Shown: piece by piece, positions 55,435 to 62,760 of the stretch | Numbering within the stretch: the stretch's first letter is position 1 | Layout: each line of letters opens with the position of its first letter | Assembly: GCF_022369515.1 (NCBI RefSeq) | Contig: NZ_CP059724.1 | Coordinates: forward strand, 310,001-374,000 | Origin: Paenibacillus sp. 19GGS1-52 | GTDB lineage: Bacteria; Bacillota; Bacilli; Paenibacillales; Paenibacillaceae | Direction of reading: 5' to 3' | Length of the DNA: 64,000 nucleotides | The notes under the pieces: generated by a model | The model's input: only the letters and a program-made list of their open reading frames with translations | Databases searched by the model: none | Told to the model about the DNA's origin: nothing | Position numbers and translations under genes: made by a program

Positions 55435-56271
55435 TTATTCCGATGCTTGGAAGCTTAGTTCTTTCTTATATTGCAACGGTGTTTTGCCAAGCACACGATT
55501 AAAGTCCGTAATGAAATGTTGTTGACTGCTGTAACCAAGATCATAGGCCATATCCGCCCAATCGGGGTTGTCATATTCACGAATGAATCTCGCTGCCTCC
55601 AACAGTTTATTCCTCTGGAGCTGCCACTTAATCCCGATTCCGATATAATCATGGAAAAGCTGTTGGAGCCATCGCTCGCTTTTGCCAATCCTTTGAGAAA
55701 CATCCCCGACAGTCTGCAAGCGATCAGTTTCAATCGCAGTAATGATTCGGTTAATAATTTCGATGTTAGGGTCATATTGCGGGTCTTGTGCTTGTAGGAG
55801 TTCAGCAAGGGCGCCGACGGCAGCTTCGTCATGTAATGACAGCGTATTTTCAATAAAAGTCTGACCCGCCTCGGCAAACACTTGCTGTAATGCAATCGTC
55901 TCGTTGTGTAAGCCTGCCAGCGATCTGCGCCAAAAAGCGTGGAACGCGCCTGGTTTGAATCGAGCGCCGATGATTCTTCCATTATCCGCCGCCTCGTAAT
56001 CCCGTTTATCCCGGAATGAGCACTGGATACCTGATTCATTCTCAGACAAATATACATCGACATAGGGTCGGTGCATGACTTGCTCCGAAATGTAGGGCTG
56101 CCCCGTCGTGTTATTCCAATGTATGGTCCAAAAGTGGTTAACGAATGGCGTTAAACTGACCGGAGGCACATAGGTTTGAAAGATGATATGCCGCTCGAAA
56201 CCGACAGGATCAAGTTTCCCGCCCGTTTGATAAATATCAACGGATTTCTGTAATACAGTTATGATCATCAT
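55435..56271 (-). CDS. AraC family transcriptional regulator (DUF6597-like N-terminus)
   Basis: The 278-residue regulator has an N-terminal sensing domain (QTYVPPVSLTPFVNHFWTIH, IIGARFKPGAFHAFW) and a C-terminal AraC DNA-binding domain (about 180-275, VGDVSQRIGKSERWLQQLF and MAYDLGYSSQQHFITDFNR). The ATG pair at 56271/56268 is preceded by GATAGGGG, close to the start. It is divergent from the VOC gene, which is a likely target. Confidence 0.92.
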   Translation of the reverse strand: MMIITVLQKSVDIYQTGGKLDPVGFERHIIFQTYVPPVSLTPFVNHFWTIHWNNTTGQPYISEQVMHRPYVDVYLSENESGIQCSFRDKRDYEAADNGRIIGARFKPGAFHAFWRRSLAGLHNETIALQQVFAEAGQTFIENTLSLHDEAAVGALAELLQAQDPQYDPNIEIINRIITAIETDRLQTVGDVSQRIGKSERWLQQLFHDYIGIGIKWQLQRNKLLEAARFIREYDNPDWADMAYDLGYSSQQHFITDFNRVLGKTPLQYKKELSFQASE

Positions 56272-56328
56272 CCCCTATCATTGAAATAAAAGTATATACC
56301 AATTGACCTAAAAAGGAGCTTGTTTAGA

Positions 56329-56763
56329 ATGACAAACACATCTACTTTACGAGGTATGGCAAATGTAAGTTTCTGGGCGGAGGATCTCAAAGCTGCAAAA
56401 GAATGGTACACGAAGCTATTGGGTGTGGAGCCGTACTTCCAAAGTCCGAATCCTGAGAACCCTGTGTACCTCGAATATCGGATCGGCGACTTTCAAGACG
56501 AGCTAGGCATAATTGATAAGAAATATGCACCCAACGCAGCTAGCTTGACGGGGACGGGTGGAGTTACACTATACTGGCATGTGGATGATGTTGTCGGAAT
56601 GCTGAAAAAGTTGAAGGAACTGGGAGCCACGGAATATGAACCTCTTACGGAGCGCGGTATTGACTGGATCACGGCATCGGTCGTGGACCCTTTTGGAAAC
56701 ATCATTGGCTTGATCCACAGTCCGCATTATAAAGAAATGTGGAATTCCACTTATAAAGCATAA
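56329..56763 (+). CDS. VOC (glyoxalase/bleomycin-resistance fold) protein
   Basis: The 144-residue protein has two paired beta-alpha-beta modules: MANVSFWAEDLKAAKEWYTK and VTLYWHVDDVVGMLKKLKEL with IDWITASVVDPFGNIIGLIH. The usual first metal His is Ser-Phe-Trp here, so it may not bind metal like glyoxalase. AAAGGAG lies ten bases before the ATG. It pairs divergently with the AraC gene. Confidence 0.87.
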   Translation: MTNTSTLRGMANVSFWAEDLKAAKEWYTKLLGVEPYFQSPNPENPVYLEYRIGDFQDELGIIDKKYAPNAASLTGTGGVTLYWHVDDVVGMLKKLKELGATEYEPLTERGIDWITASVVDPFGNIIGLIHSPHYKEMWNSTYKA

Positions 56764-56775
56764 CCTTGACTCCAG

Positions 56776-56807
56776 CTGGCGTCGTTATCCAAACGATGTC
56801 AGTTTTT
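56776..56807 (+). terminator. Terminator after the VOC gene in cassette 1
   Basis: CTGGCGTCGTT pairs with AACGATGTCAG with G-U pairs, followed by TTTTT. Confidence 0.75.
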
Positions 56808-56881
56808 CTATGAAACGAATTCAATTTTCTCAATTCTACATTACTGCATGTATTTTCCACAAGCTGACGAAAGAGAAATAA

Positions 56882-56932
56882 ATTTCGCCGTTAGAACGAT
56901 ACGGTGAACCATATCATAAGTAGGGGCAAGTT
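56882..56932 (+). other. rlmH-end attachment-like site 2
   Basis: The core GAACCATATCATAAGTAG (56906-56923) differs from the rlmH end by two synonymous changes and would still encode GEPYHK-stop with the preceding GGT. ATTTCGCCGTTAG lies to its left and GGGGCAAGTT to its right, the ends of cassettes 1 and 2. Confidence 0.75.
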
Positions 56933-57934
56933 CATTGGGGGAGGGAAAAGAATGGTCAGAAGCATACTTGAAGACGGACTATTGATTATTTCTCAATGTA
57001 AAAGCATAACTGGAGATATTTGGGGAGCGCACTTTGGGGCTGCGGCGATTGCAGGTTATTTTTTTGTAAAAGAAAACTCGATGCCTGTTGATACCGTAAA
57101 CAGAATTAAGGCTCAATCCGAGGCGATGCTCGATAAACATTCATATATAGGAACAGCTCAACCCGTGGTAGGAATGGATTCTGGGGATGCGGAAAAGATG
57201 ATCCTGGAATCATTGGAGCTCGTGATCGATGAGCTGCATTGGGTCGGACACAATGTTATCTATGCAGCGTTAAGTTTGTTGGCCATTCAAGAGCTAGGGG
57301 GGTGGGGGACGAAGGATGAAATCCAGGGAATCTCCACATTGATTCGCTCTTTTGAAAAATCAATTCCCGGGAGATCTTGGCTCGGTTATTCTATATCTGA
57401 CGTGAGGAAATTGGAGATTGATGAGAACGATCATTTTCCCGCTATTGTGAATGCTGGGCAGTTGTCAGAATTGATATTAAGTGAATTGTCTTCTTTTCGT
57501 ACCATTTATAGAGCGGAAGCTCATCACGATTTAATAGGCCATATGCTGACCTTCTCGCATGCGCTGAATGTTCTGTTCGATCTCGGCCATGTAAGCTATT
57601 TTAAAAGAGGACTTCTCCCGCTTTTTAAATTAGTTAAAGTACTTCGAGCCAGTCACAATCTTGAACCGGAGAACCCGATCAAATTAAGCTCTCCTGTTGA
57701 TCATCAACCGCTGATTAGGGCAAAACGGTCTGAATGGCTGCCGATTGAACATGTGTATTGGTGTATGGATTACGCCAATCATGACTGGGATTTTGGACAT
57801 GTATTTAAATTCCCATTCAGTTTTTATAATCACCTTAATAGAGTTCCCTCCCGAATGACCCATGCCACTGAAAATTTTCGATACATTGTTTATAACCAAT
57901 CAGGCTGAAAACTTGCCCTTTCAGCTATCGCGGT
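56924..57934 (+). mobile_element. rlmH-targeted cassette 2 (putative, 1.0 kb, single gene)
   Basis: Between sites 2 and 3, with inner inverted repeats GGGGCAAGTT (56923-56932) and AACTTGCCC (57910-57918). It holds exactly one gene, which fills nearly all of it. Confidence 0.62.
56952..57908 (+). CDS. Protein of unknown function, His-rich helical, single cargo of cassette 2
   Basis: I do not recognise this 318-residue protein. It looks alpha-helical and soluble, with no signal peptide. Clusters of His and acidic residues (DELHWVGHNVIYAAL, AEAHHDLIGHMLTFSHALNV and EHVYWCMDYANHDWDFGH) could bind a metal or haem; this is inference. ATG 56952 has GGGGGAGGG seven bases upstream, and the frame is intact, unlike many cassette genes nearby. 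It stops two bases before the right inverted repeat. Confidence 0.8.
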   Translation: MVRSILEDGLLIISQCKSITGDIWGAHFGAAAIAGYFFVKENSMPVDTVNRIKAQSEAMLDKHSYIGTAQPVVGMDSGDAEKMILESLELVIDELHWVGHNVIYAALSLLAIQELGGWGTKDEIQGISTLIRSFEKSIPGRSWLGYSISDVRKLEIDENDHFPAIVNAGQLSELILSELSSFRTIYRAEAHHDLIGHMLTFSHALNVLFDLGHVSYFKRGLLPLFKLVKVLRASHNLEPENPIKLSSPVDHQPLIRAKRSEWLPIEHVYWCMDYANHDWDFGHVFKFPFSFYNHLNRVPSRMTHATENFRYIVYNQSG

Positions 57935-57964
57935 GAACCTTATCATAAATAGGGCGAAATTTTC
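57907..57964 (+). other. rlmH-end attachment-like site 3
   Basis: The core GAACCTTATCATAAATAG (57935-57952) again encodes GEPYHK-stop in frame with the preceding GGT. Left flank AAAACTTGCCCTTTCAG, right flank GGGCGAAATTTTC. Confidence 0.75.
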
Positions 57965-57978
57965 AACATGAAGAAACG

Positions 57979-58518
57979 TCATAATATAGTTTGGAATTTA
58001 AAAACCTTCTTATGTTCTTTTCCCCAACTTAATTGAAATTCAACATTTTTTAAAATATTGATAATTTCATTTTTATTAGTGCTTTTGGTTTTAATGAGGA
58101 TTGAAATAGCAGTAGTTGAATTAGAAAAAGGAGAAATCTCAACATATTGAACATCTCTTGAATAAAGGATGATCTGATCATTAATTTTGGGTAAAGGTAA
58201 AATATCAAGGGTTAAATTGGTTGCAGTTTTATAATTTATATTTTTAAAAGTTGTGGTAATGGTAGCGAAGATATACTCTGAACTATTTCCTAAAGTTGTA
58301 GGTTTTTGTAATGTTACAAAACCATCTGGAATTTGCGTTTCAACTTTTGTTTTCAAATCGATAAATGCTTGTTCATCAGTTGAAGCGGACTCAATGACCA
58401 GGCTAGTCTCTTTAACAACTGGTTTTAGAAATTTGAAAGTTATAAAACCATTGTTTAAAGAATCTATAACACCGAATATTACTATAATTGAAAGTAAAGC
58501 AAAAATTACTCGTTTGAT
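57979..58518 (-). CDS. Membrane-anchored protein of unknown function with non-standard start
   Basis: The open frame gives 179 residues: a short basic start (IKRV), one hydrophobic helix (about 4-20), then a beta-rich domain (ITTTFKNINYKTATNLTLDI, SRDVQYVEISPFSN). A perfect AAGGAGGG ribosome site lies upstream, but the codon at the right distance is ATC (58518-58516), not ATG; the first standard start in frame is a TTG at 58356, well inside. Either the start was mutated or a rare codon is used. Base composition is clearly more AT-rich than the surroundings. Function unknown. Confidence 0.6.
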   Translation of the reverse strand: MKRVIFALLSIIVIFGVIDSLNNGFITFKFLKPVVKETSLVIESASTDEQAFIDLKTKVETQIPDGFVTLQKPTTLGNSSEYIFATITTTFKNINYKTATNLTLDILPLPKINDQIILYSRDVQYVEISPFSNSTTAISILIKTKSTNKNEIINILKNVEFQLSWGKEHKKVFKFQTIL

Positions 58519-58541
58519 AGGAATCCCTCCTTAATTATAAA

Positions 58542-58566
58542 AGAGGTGCAATTTATGCACCCCTCT
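58542..58566 (-). terminator. Terminator between two minus-strand AT-rich genes
   Basis: AGAGGTGCA pairs with TGCACCCCTCT; on the minus strand a T run (TTTT) follows. Confidence 0.75.
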
Positions 58567-58574
58567 ATATTATA

Positions 58575-58661
58575 TTATTCAAAAGAAGTAAGCCAAAAAT
58601 CTCTTCCATTAAAATCAGAACTTGAAATAGGTTTGTCCACAATATCTAGATTATTTGGGCC
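58575..58661 (-). pseudogene. 3' remnant of an unknown gene
   Basis: On the minus strand a frame ends GPNNLDIVDKPISSSDFNG and RDFWLTSFE-stop, directly before a terminator. It cannot be followed upstream past about 58661, where the sequence changes to GC-richer text. It looks like the end of a gene cut off by a deletion or recombination junction. Confidence 0.5.
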
Positions 58662-58784
58662 TGAGTGAAGCGGCGGAATATGTTGAATCAGGCAAAAACT
58701 CCGACGGAAAAGGCAAAGACCGCAGTGGTCAATCCCCTATACTAAGAGTAAACATTCTACCGATAGGAAAGGGGCTTTTTGAAA

Positions 58785-59615
58785 ATGCGAGTATTGGTTA
58801 CAGGGGCGACAGGCTTCATCGGAGGGGCGGTCGTTCGCGAACTGCTGGATGCCGGTCACCAAGTGGTTGGTCTTGCCCGTTCTGAAAAAGCCGGTAAACG
58901 GCTTACGGCATTCGGTGCCCAGGTCCAAGTCGGTTCGATTGAGGATTTAGCAGGCTTGCGCAAAGTGGCTGCTGCAGTAGACGGGGTCATTCATTTGGCC
59001 TTCTTCCACAAGTTCTCGCATGCGGGCCTTCCAACTCGGCTTAGGGTTTTATTCGGCGGGAATCCTCGTCATGTGGTGATGCGGTTTATGAAGGCTGCAA
59101 TTGAGACCGACACGCGAGCCATCGAGACACTTGGCACCGCCTTGCCCGCCGGTGACCGGGCGTTTGTCGTCGCGATGCCTACGATGACGCTTACTCCCGG
59201 CCGTCTCGGAACGGAGGACAGCGCTGGGGATCCACAATCCCCAGGTGGATTACGCATCATTTCTGAACATACCACCTTAGACTTGGCGAATCGGGGGGTA
59301 CGTCCCTCGATTGTACGCCTACCACCGATTGTACACGGTGAAGGCGATAAGACGGGCTTGTTCCCAAATCTAGTGAACAATGCGGTGAGCGAAGAGGGCA
59401 TTCCGTTTCAAGAGATCGCCACGGCTTTGGGCCTCCATCTGAACTTGCCGGCCCAAGGCATTGGAGTTGAAGAAGCAGGTAAACATTTCGGATGGCTTGC
59501 ACCCTTCACGAAAACGGATAATCCGGCGTCCAGTGTGTTGACGCAGAAGCGTTTGGGATGGGGTCCAGTACATCCTACCCTTTTAGATGATATTCGGAAG
59601 GGTTATTATTTCTAA
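58785..59615 (+). CDS. NAD(P)-dependent epimerase/reductase (atypical SDR), probably internally deleted
   Basis: The 276-residue protein begins with a Rossmann motif MRVLVTGATGFIGGAVVREL and ends with the family features EEGIPFQEIATALG, HFGWLAPFTKTDNPASS and LGWGPVHPTLLDDI. Between IVHGEGDKTGLFPNLVNNA and VSEEGIPFQ, relatives usually have about 40 residues including a NRWPAVHRLDAA stretch, which are absent here without loss of frame. Activity is therefore doubtful. AAAGGGG lies upstream of ATG 58785. Confidence 0.78.
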   Translation: MRVLVTGATGFIGGAVVRELLDAGHQVVGLARSEKAGKRLTAFGAQVQVGSIEDLAGLRKVAAAVDGVIHLAFFHKFSHAGLPTRLRVLFGGNPRHVVMRFMKAAIETDTRAIETLGTALPAGDRAFVVAMPTMTLTPGRLGTEDSAGDPQSPGGLRIISEHTTLDLANRGVRPSIVRLPPIVHGEGDKTGLFPNLVNNAVSEEGIPFQEIATALGLHLNLPAQGIGVEEAGKHFGWLAPFTKTDNPASSVLTQKRLGWGPVHPTLLDDIRKGYYF

Positions 59616-59657
59616 CTGTAAAACGAAGATGGATGTTTCGTGGAAGGGGAGATTTCG

Positions 59658-60011
59658 TTGTTGATTTCAGTGACACGGGTGCGAGTGAAGAGCATGTGGG
59701 CGTTCCCGTATTTTATCTACCACATCGTCCGGTCAACGAAGCAACTGAATATGGCTGCGGGCTTGCTCTATTCCGACCTCACACGCGACAGTTGGAGAGT
59801 AGGCTGGACGATGTCGGTATGGGAGAACAAGGATCGCATGCTGGAATACCGCAATCACGGCAATCACGCCAAGGCCATGCGGATCTCACGCCGAATTGGC
59901 GATGAATTGGAGGCCGTCCACTGGGAGGCCGAAACTATTCCGAGCTGGGAGGAAGCGAAGATCCGTTTGCATCAAAAGTACGGCAGGAAACTTGACCAGA
60001 ACAAGCGGTGA
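59658..60011 (+). CDS. DUF3291-like small protein (ferredoxin-like fold)
   Basis: The 117-residue frame reads LISVTRVRVKSMWAFPYF, then AAGLLYSDLTRDSWRVGWTM, ENKDRMLEYRNHGNHAKAM and VHWEAETIPSWEEA. This resembles DUF3291-type proteins related to antibiotic-biosynthesis monooxygenases. The start is TTG 59658 behind AAGGGGAG; no ATG is suitable. It follows the epimerase gene by 42 bases. Function unknown. Confidence 0.65.
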   Translation: MLISVTRVRVKSMWAFPYFIYHIVRSTKQLNMAAGLLYSDLTRDSWRVGWTMSVWENKDRMLEYRNHGNHAKAMRISRRIGDELEAVHWEAETIPSWEEAKIRLHQKYGRKLDQNKR

Positions 60012-60064
60012 ATTTGTGTGTCCCTTTCGACCCCTAGCTGGTGCTTCAATCGAGAAGATCGGTA

Positions 60065-60095
60065 TTGACCCTATAGCCACTATAGAGTGTAAAGG
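60065..60095 (+). promoter_or_regulatory. MerR-type promoter upstream of the DUF2306 gene
   Basis: TTGACC (60065-60070), then CTATAGCCACTATAG in the spacer and TAAAGG about 19 bases after the -35. A long spacer filled by a dyad is the hallmark of MerR-family activated promoters. No merR gene is in this part of the window. Confidence 0.6.
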
Positions 60096-60137
60096 GGCAA
60101 CAGCTTAACGGTGCATCAACGGAGGAGGATAATTCAT

Positions 60138-60764
60138 ATGGGAAATAAGATGATCCGAGCACTCGTTCTCATTCTCGCATTTTCGATTGCCGGATACGCA
60201 ATTGTTCAGTATGGCGTGCTTAAAGCTAGTGATGCAGGACTTGTCTCTTTCAAATTGCAAAAGCCGAATTTTGAACTCAAACCATGGATATATGTACTAT
60301 ACATCCATATTTTTACCGCGATAGTTGCCTTGATCATAGGACCCTTTCAACTATTTATGAAGCCAATGAATGCTAGGAAACGTTGGCATCGCCTATTGGG
60401 GTATGGATATGTTCTTTTGATTACAGTTAGTGGGATCGTGAGTGTGTATTTATCCCTTTTTGCCACAGGAGGTTGGATTGCCGGGCTTGGGTTCATGTCG
60501 CTCGATGTATTGTGGGTTGCGACGACGCTTACTGCAACGAGGAAAATTATGGCCAAAGACATCCAAGCTCATAAAGCATGGATGCTTCGCAGTTATGCGC
60601 TTACTTTTGCAGCTGTCACGCTTCGAATCTGGTTAGCGCCGCTGGCTCTTCTGTTTGGCGATTTCGAGGCGGGGTTTCGGGTTGTCGCTTGGGTTTGTTG
60701 GATTCCAAATCTGCTCGTTATAGAAGTCGTGATTTCCAGAATGAGGTTGCGGCAGCGGCAATGA
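60138..60764 (+). CDS. DUF2306 family membrane protein
   Basis: The 208-residue protein has about six membrane helices. The YVLYIHIFTAIVALIIGPFQ helix, the MNARKRWHRLLGYGYVL loop and the DIQAHKAWMLRSYALTFAAV segment are typical of DUF2306; conserved His residues in helices recall cytochrome b-like proteins. The start at 60138 follows GGAGGAGG. It probably depends on the MerR-type promoter just upstream. Confidence 0.88.
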   Translation: MGNKMIRALVLILAFSIAGYAIVQYGVLKASDAGLVSFKLQKPNFELKPWIYVLYIHIFTAIVALIIGPFQLFMKPMNARKRWHRLLGYGYVLLITVSGIVSVYLSLFATGGWIAGLGFMSLDVLWVATTLTATRKIMAKDIQAHKAWMLRSYALTFAAVTLRIWLAPLALLFGDFEAGFRVVAWVCWIPNLLVIEVVISRMRLRQRQ

Positions 60765-60798
60765 TTCACAACTGCCATGCCATGCCAAAACGATCCGT

Positions 60799-60830
60799 AA
60801 AACCGCGCATCCATGGCGCGGTTTTATTTT
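60799..60830 (+). terminator. Terminator after the DUF2306 gene
   Basis: AAAACCGCGC pairs with GCGCGGTTTT, followed by ATTTT. Confidence 0.85.
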
Positions 60831-61004
60831 GCGTACGGTGGAATGTTGTTCGTGCCGCGCCCCCAATGACGCAGGTTTTACGATGAAAAGCTAGTATGGA
60901 AGGAAAATCGTCTCGACTGGACGAAAGGAAAGGGAGAGGAGTGCTCAAACGGAGGATACGGAAGGGGACTTTGAAGGAAGTATGATCCCTTCACCCGATA
61001 GGAC

Positions 61005-61217
61005 ATGGTGGCGGGACTTTACTTGGAAGTGAAGCCAAACGAGAAGGTCATGTTCACCTGGGGCTGGACCGGATCGGACTCGTTTCCGCAAGGCTCCAGC
61101 ACCGTTGAGATTCAATTACGAGAGCAGAGCAACGGAACTCAACTGATCTTAACGCACGACGGTTTACCGGTTTCGCGCAGACGTACGCATCGGGCCGGAT
61201 GGAATTACTAGCTAGGT
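61005..61217 (+). pseudogene. SRPBCC (AHSA1-type) protein remnant
   Basis: The frame GLYLEVKPNEKVMFTWGWTG and STVEIQLREQSNGTQLILTH is the central part of an AHSA1/CalC-like SRPBCC domain. After GLPV it drifts out of frame (RAGWNY then stop, where family members read GWNYYLxRL), and the N-terminal half is missing upstream. It is a fragment. Confidence 0.75.
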
Positions 61218-61809
61218 CGATTAGAGCTAGTCCTGCTCGGGTTGGAGCCCGGCCCTGATACGTTCGCCATATCAACCACCCCTTTCTTAATGATAAAGAG
61301 GATATTCGCTCATCGTACTTCCTTGAAGATGTTGCAACTGAGTTTGATGTCCAGGGTTAGAATTAGATTGGACATGCTTTGCATGGGATGCTGATCTAAG
61401 ATTAACTGAGTTTATAGGCTTCGAGGAAATTTAAATTTAGCCGTTATAGTGTGTAAGGTGAACCGTACCCTAAATAAGGGCAAGTTTTTTTGCGGAGTTC
61501 CTTGCGGGGCATAGATTTGTATATATGTGTGTAGGTTTCAGGGCTATGGTTACGCTGAAAAGGTGCATAGGACTATCGTATTTTGAGTGAAACATCCTCG
61601 TCACATCCCACGGAGGGAAGAGGACTATGTACTTAAAACTTCTTGAATCAGTTTTAAGTTTAACGGAGAGAGTTGCACATCTTTATAACGATTGTTCAGC
61701 ATCATGATGTTACCATATGGTTGGTAATCAATTATAAGTGTTTTTACATATTTTTTACCTATAGATGCTGTTAAACTGTATGTATATTTGTACTAAAGGT
61801 GGGGGCATT
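61218..61809. other. Intergenic region around site 4
   Basis: About 590 bases. It holds attachment-like site 4, a hairpin (CTTAAAAC with GTTTTAAG, 61637-61663 region) and an AT-rich leader before the acetyltransferase gene. No gene was recognised. Confidence 0.5.
61433..61490 (+). other. rlmH-end attachment-like site 4
   Basis: The core GAACCGTACCCTAAATAA (61460-61477), preceded by GGT as in rlmH, has decayed more than sites 2 and 3. Left flank AAATTTAGCCGTTATAG resembles the left flank of site 2; right flank is GGGCAAGTTTTTTT. Confidence 0.65.
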
Positions 61810-62649
61810 ATGGGGAATATCATGGAAAGTAAAGTATGCCAATTAATTTCTTTAATATCTACGGGTGCGAGGAATTATGTACATGATGCATTTATCAATC
61901 AAACGATAACTCTTGTTCACTATGAAGAATCACATGATAATCATGGTGTTTTTTGTGTGGTTGAGAATGTAGATTGTATTATCGCGTATGCAGCCTTTTC
62001 TCGATATAGTCATGATGAAACCTTGATAAATCTTATGGCGAAAAGCCTACAAAGACATTTAGACCCCAATGAAACAAGGGAAGTTTGTTTTAACATATAC
62101 GGGTGTAATGAAGAAATAGTTGTGCTTGCAAAAAAACTTGGTTTTGCGACCGATATGGAAGGCTTTCAGCTACAATACGATTTTAGTAAGGAAAATAAGA
62201 CGCTAGAGATGGCTCCACTTGTTGAAAAGGGATTTTCCTCAGCTATGCTTGATGATTTCATTCAACTGTTCGACAAAGCCTATTATAATTTGAAAGTTGA
62301 AAATGGTTGGAACACAGAAACACCATCAAAAGATGCTTTCTTACAATCCATGCTAAGTTACGAATCAGAAGATCGGGTAAGATCTTTTTGGATTGAGGAT
62401 ACTTTAATTGGGGCCTATATTATAGCAGGTGAGTTCATTCGAGATTTTGTTATACTCCCTGAATATCAGAATCGTGGGTATGGAAGTCTGATGTTGAAAA
62501 ATTGTATTCATCGAATGGCGAATATAATGGGTATGAAAAAGATTTTTTTGCGTGTGGCAAAAACAAATAGCGGGGCCAAAAGATTTTACGAAAGAAATGA
62601 TTTTATAGAGCAGTCTAATTTCGCTGAGCATACATTTGTTTCAAGATGA
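61810..62649 (+). CDS. GNAT family N-acetyltransferase
   Basis: The 279-residue protein has a C-terminal GNAT domain (about 150-279) with the acetyl-CoA motif FVILPEYQNRGYGSLMLKN and NSGAKRFYERNDF. The N-terminal part (about 1-140) looks like a second, degenerate GNAT-like module. Substrate unknown. ATG 61810 follows AAAGGTGGGGG. It is the only gene of cassette 4. Confidence 0.88.
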   Translation: MGNIMESKVCQLISLISTGARNYVHDAFINQTITLVHYEESHDNHGVFCVVENVDCIIAYAAFSRYSHDETLINLMAKSLQRHLDPNETREVCFNIYGCNEEIVVLAKKLGFATDMEGFQLQYDFSKENKTLEMAPLVEKGFSSAMLDDFIQLFDKAYYNLKVENGWNTETPSKDAFLQSMLSYESEDRVRSFWIEDTLIGAYIIAGEFIRDFVILPEYQNRGYGSLMLKNCIHRMANIMGMKKIFLRVAKTNSGAKRFYERNDFIEQSNFAEHTFVSR

Positions 62650-62686
62650 CACCTTTCAATCTGTCGAACAAATCGATATCAAAGAA

Positions 62687-62712
62687 AGGGCCATTCCGCA
62701 AAGGATGGCCCT
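62687..62712 (+). terminator. Terminator between acetyltransferase and SDR genes (both directions)
   Basis: AGGGCCATTCC pairs with GGATGGCCCT; T run on the minus strand. Confidence 0.8.
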
Positions 62713-62760
62713 AAAAAACTTGCCGTTACAGACTGCGCGGGCTAACTTATCTTATTTTAA
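62713..62760 (+). other. Degenerate rlmH-end attachment-like site 5
   Basis: Aligned without gaps to site 3, the left flank AAAACTTGCCGTTACAG is nearly identical and the core CTAACTTATCTTATTTTA keeps the TTATC block. About 30 of 45 positions match. It overlaps the last codons of the SDR gene. Confidence 0.5.

Larger units (their letters stand above)
54814..56905 (+). mobile_element. rlmH-targeted cassette 1 (putative, 2.1 kb)
   Basis: The interval lies between sites 1 and 2, with inner inverted repeats GGGCGAAAT (54813-54821) and ATTTCGCC (56882-56889). It carries a broken YdeI gene and a divergent AraC/VOC pair. No recombinase is present. Confidence 0.6.
57953..61459 (+). mobile_element. 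rlmH-targeted cassette 3 (putative, 3.5 kb)
   Basis: Between sites 3 and 4, with inner inverted repeats GGGCGAAATTT (57952-57962) and AAATTTAGCC (imperfect, 61433-61442). It carries AT-rich remnants on the left and four GC-richer genes on the right, so it is a mosaic. Confidence 0.52.
61478..62741 (+). mobile_element. rlmH-targeted cassette 4 (putative, 1.3 kb, single gene)
   Basis: Between site 4 and degenerate site 5, with inner inverted repeats GGGCAAGTTTTTT (61478-61490) and AAAAAACTTGCC (62713-62724). It holds one acetyltransferase gene and its terminator. Confidence 0.55.

Noticed and set aside
58655..58885. 76-codon frame before the epimerase gene
   Set aside because: It runs into the epimerase gene in the wrong frame; the first 25 codons may be a gene remnant, but no family could be seen.
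61388..61430. Fourth copy of the two-hairpin element
   Set aside because: Only a short stretch (GAGTTTATAGGCTTCGAGG) is similar; no 25-nt loop or pairing arms.
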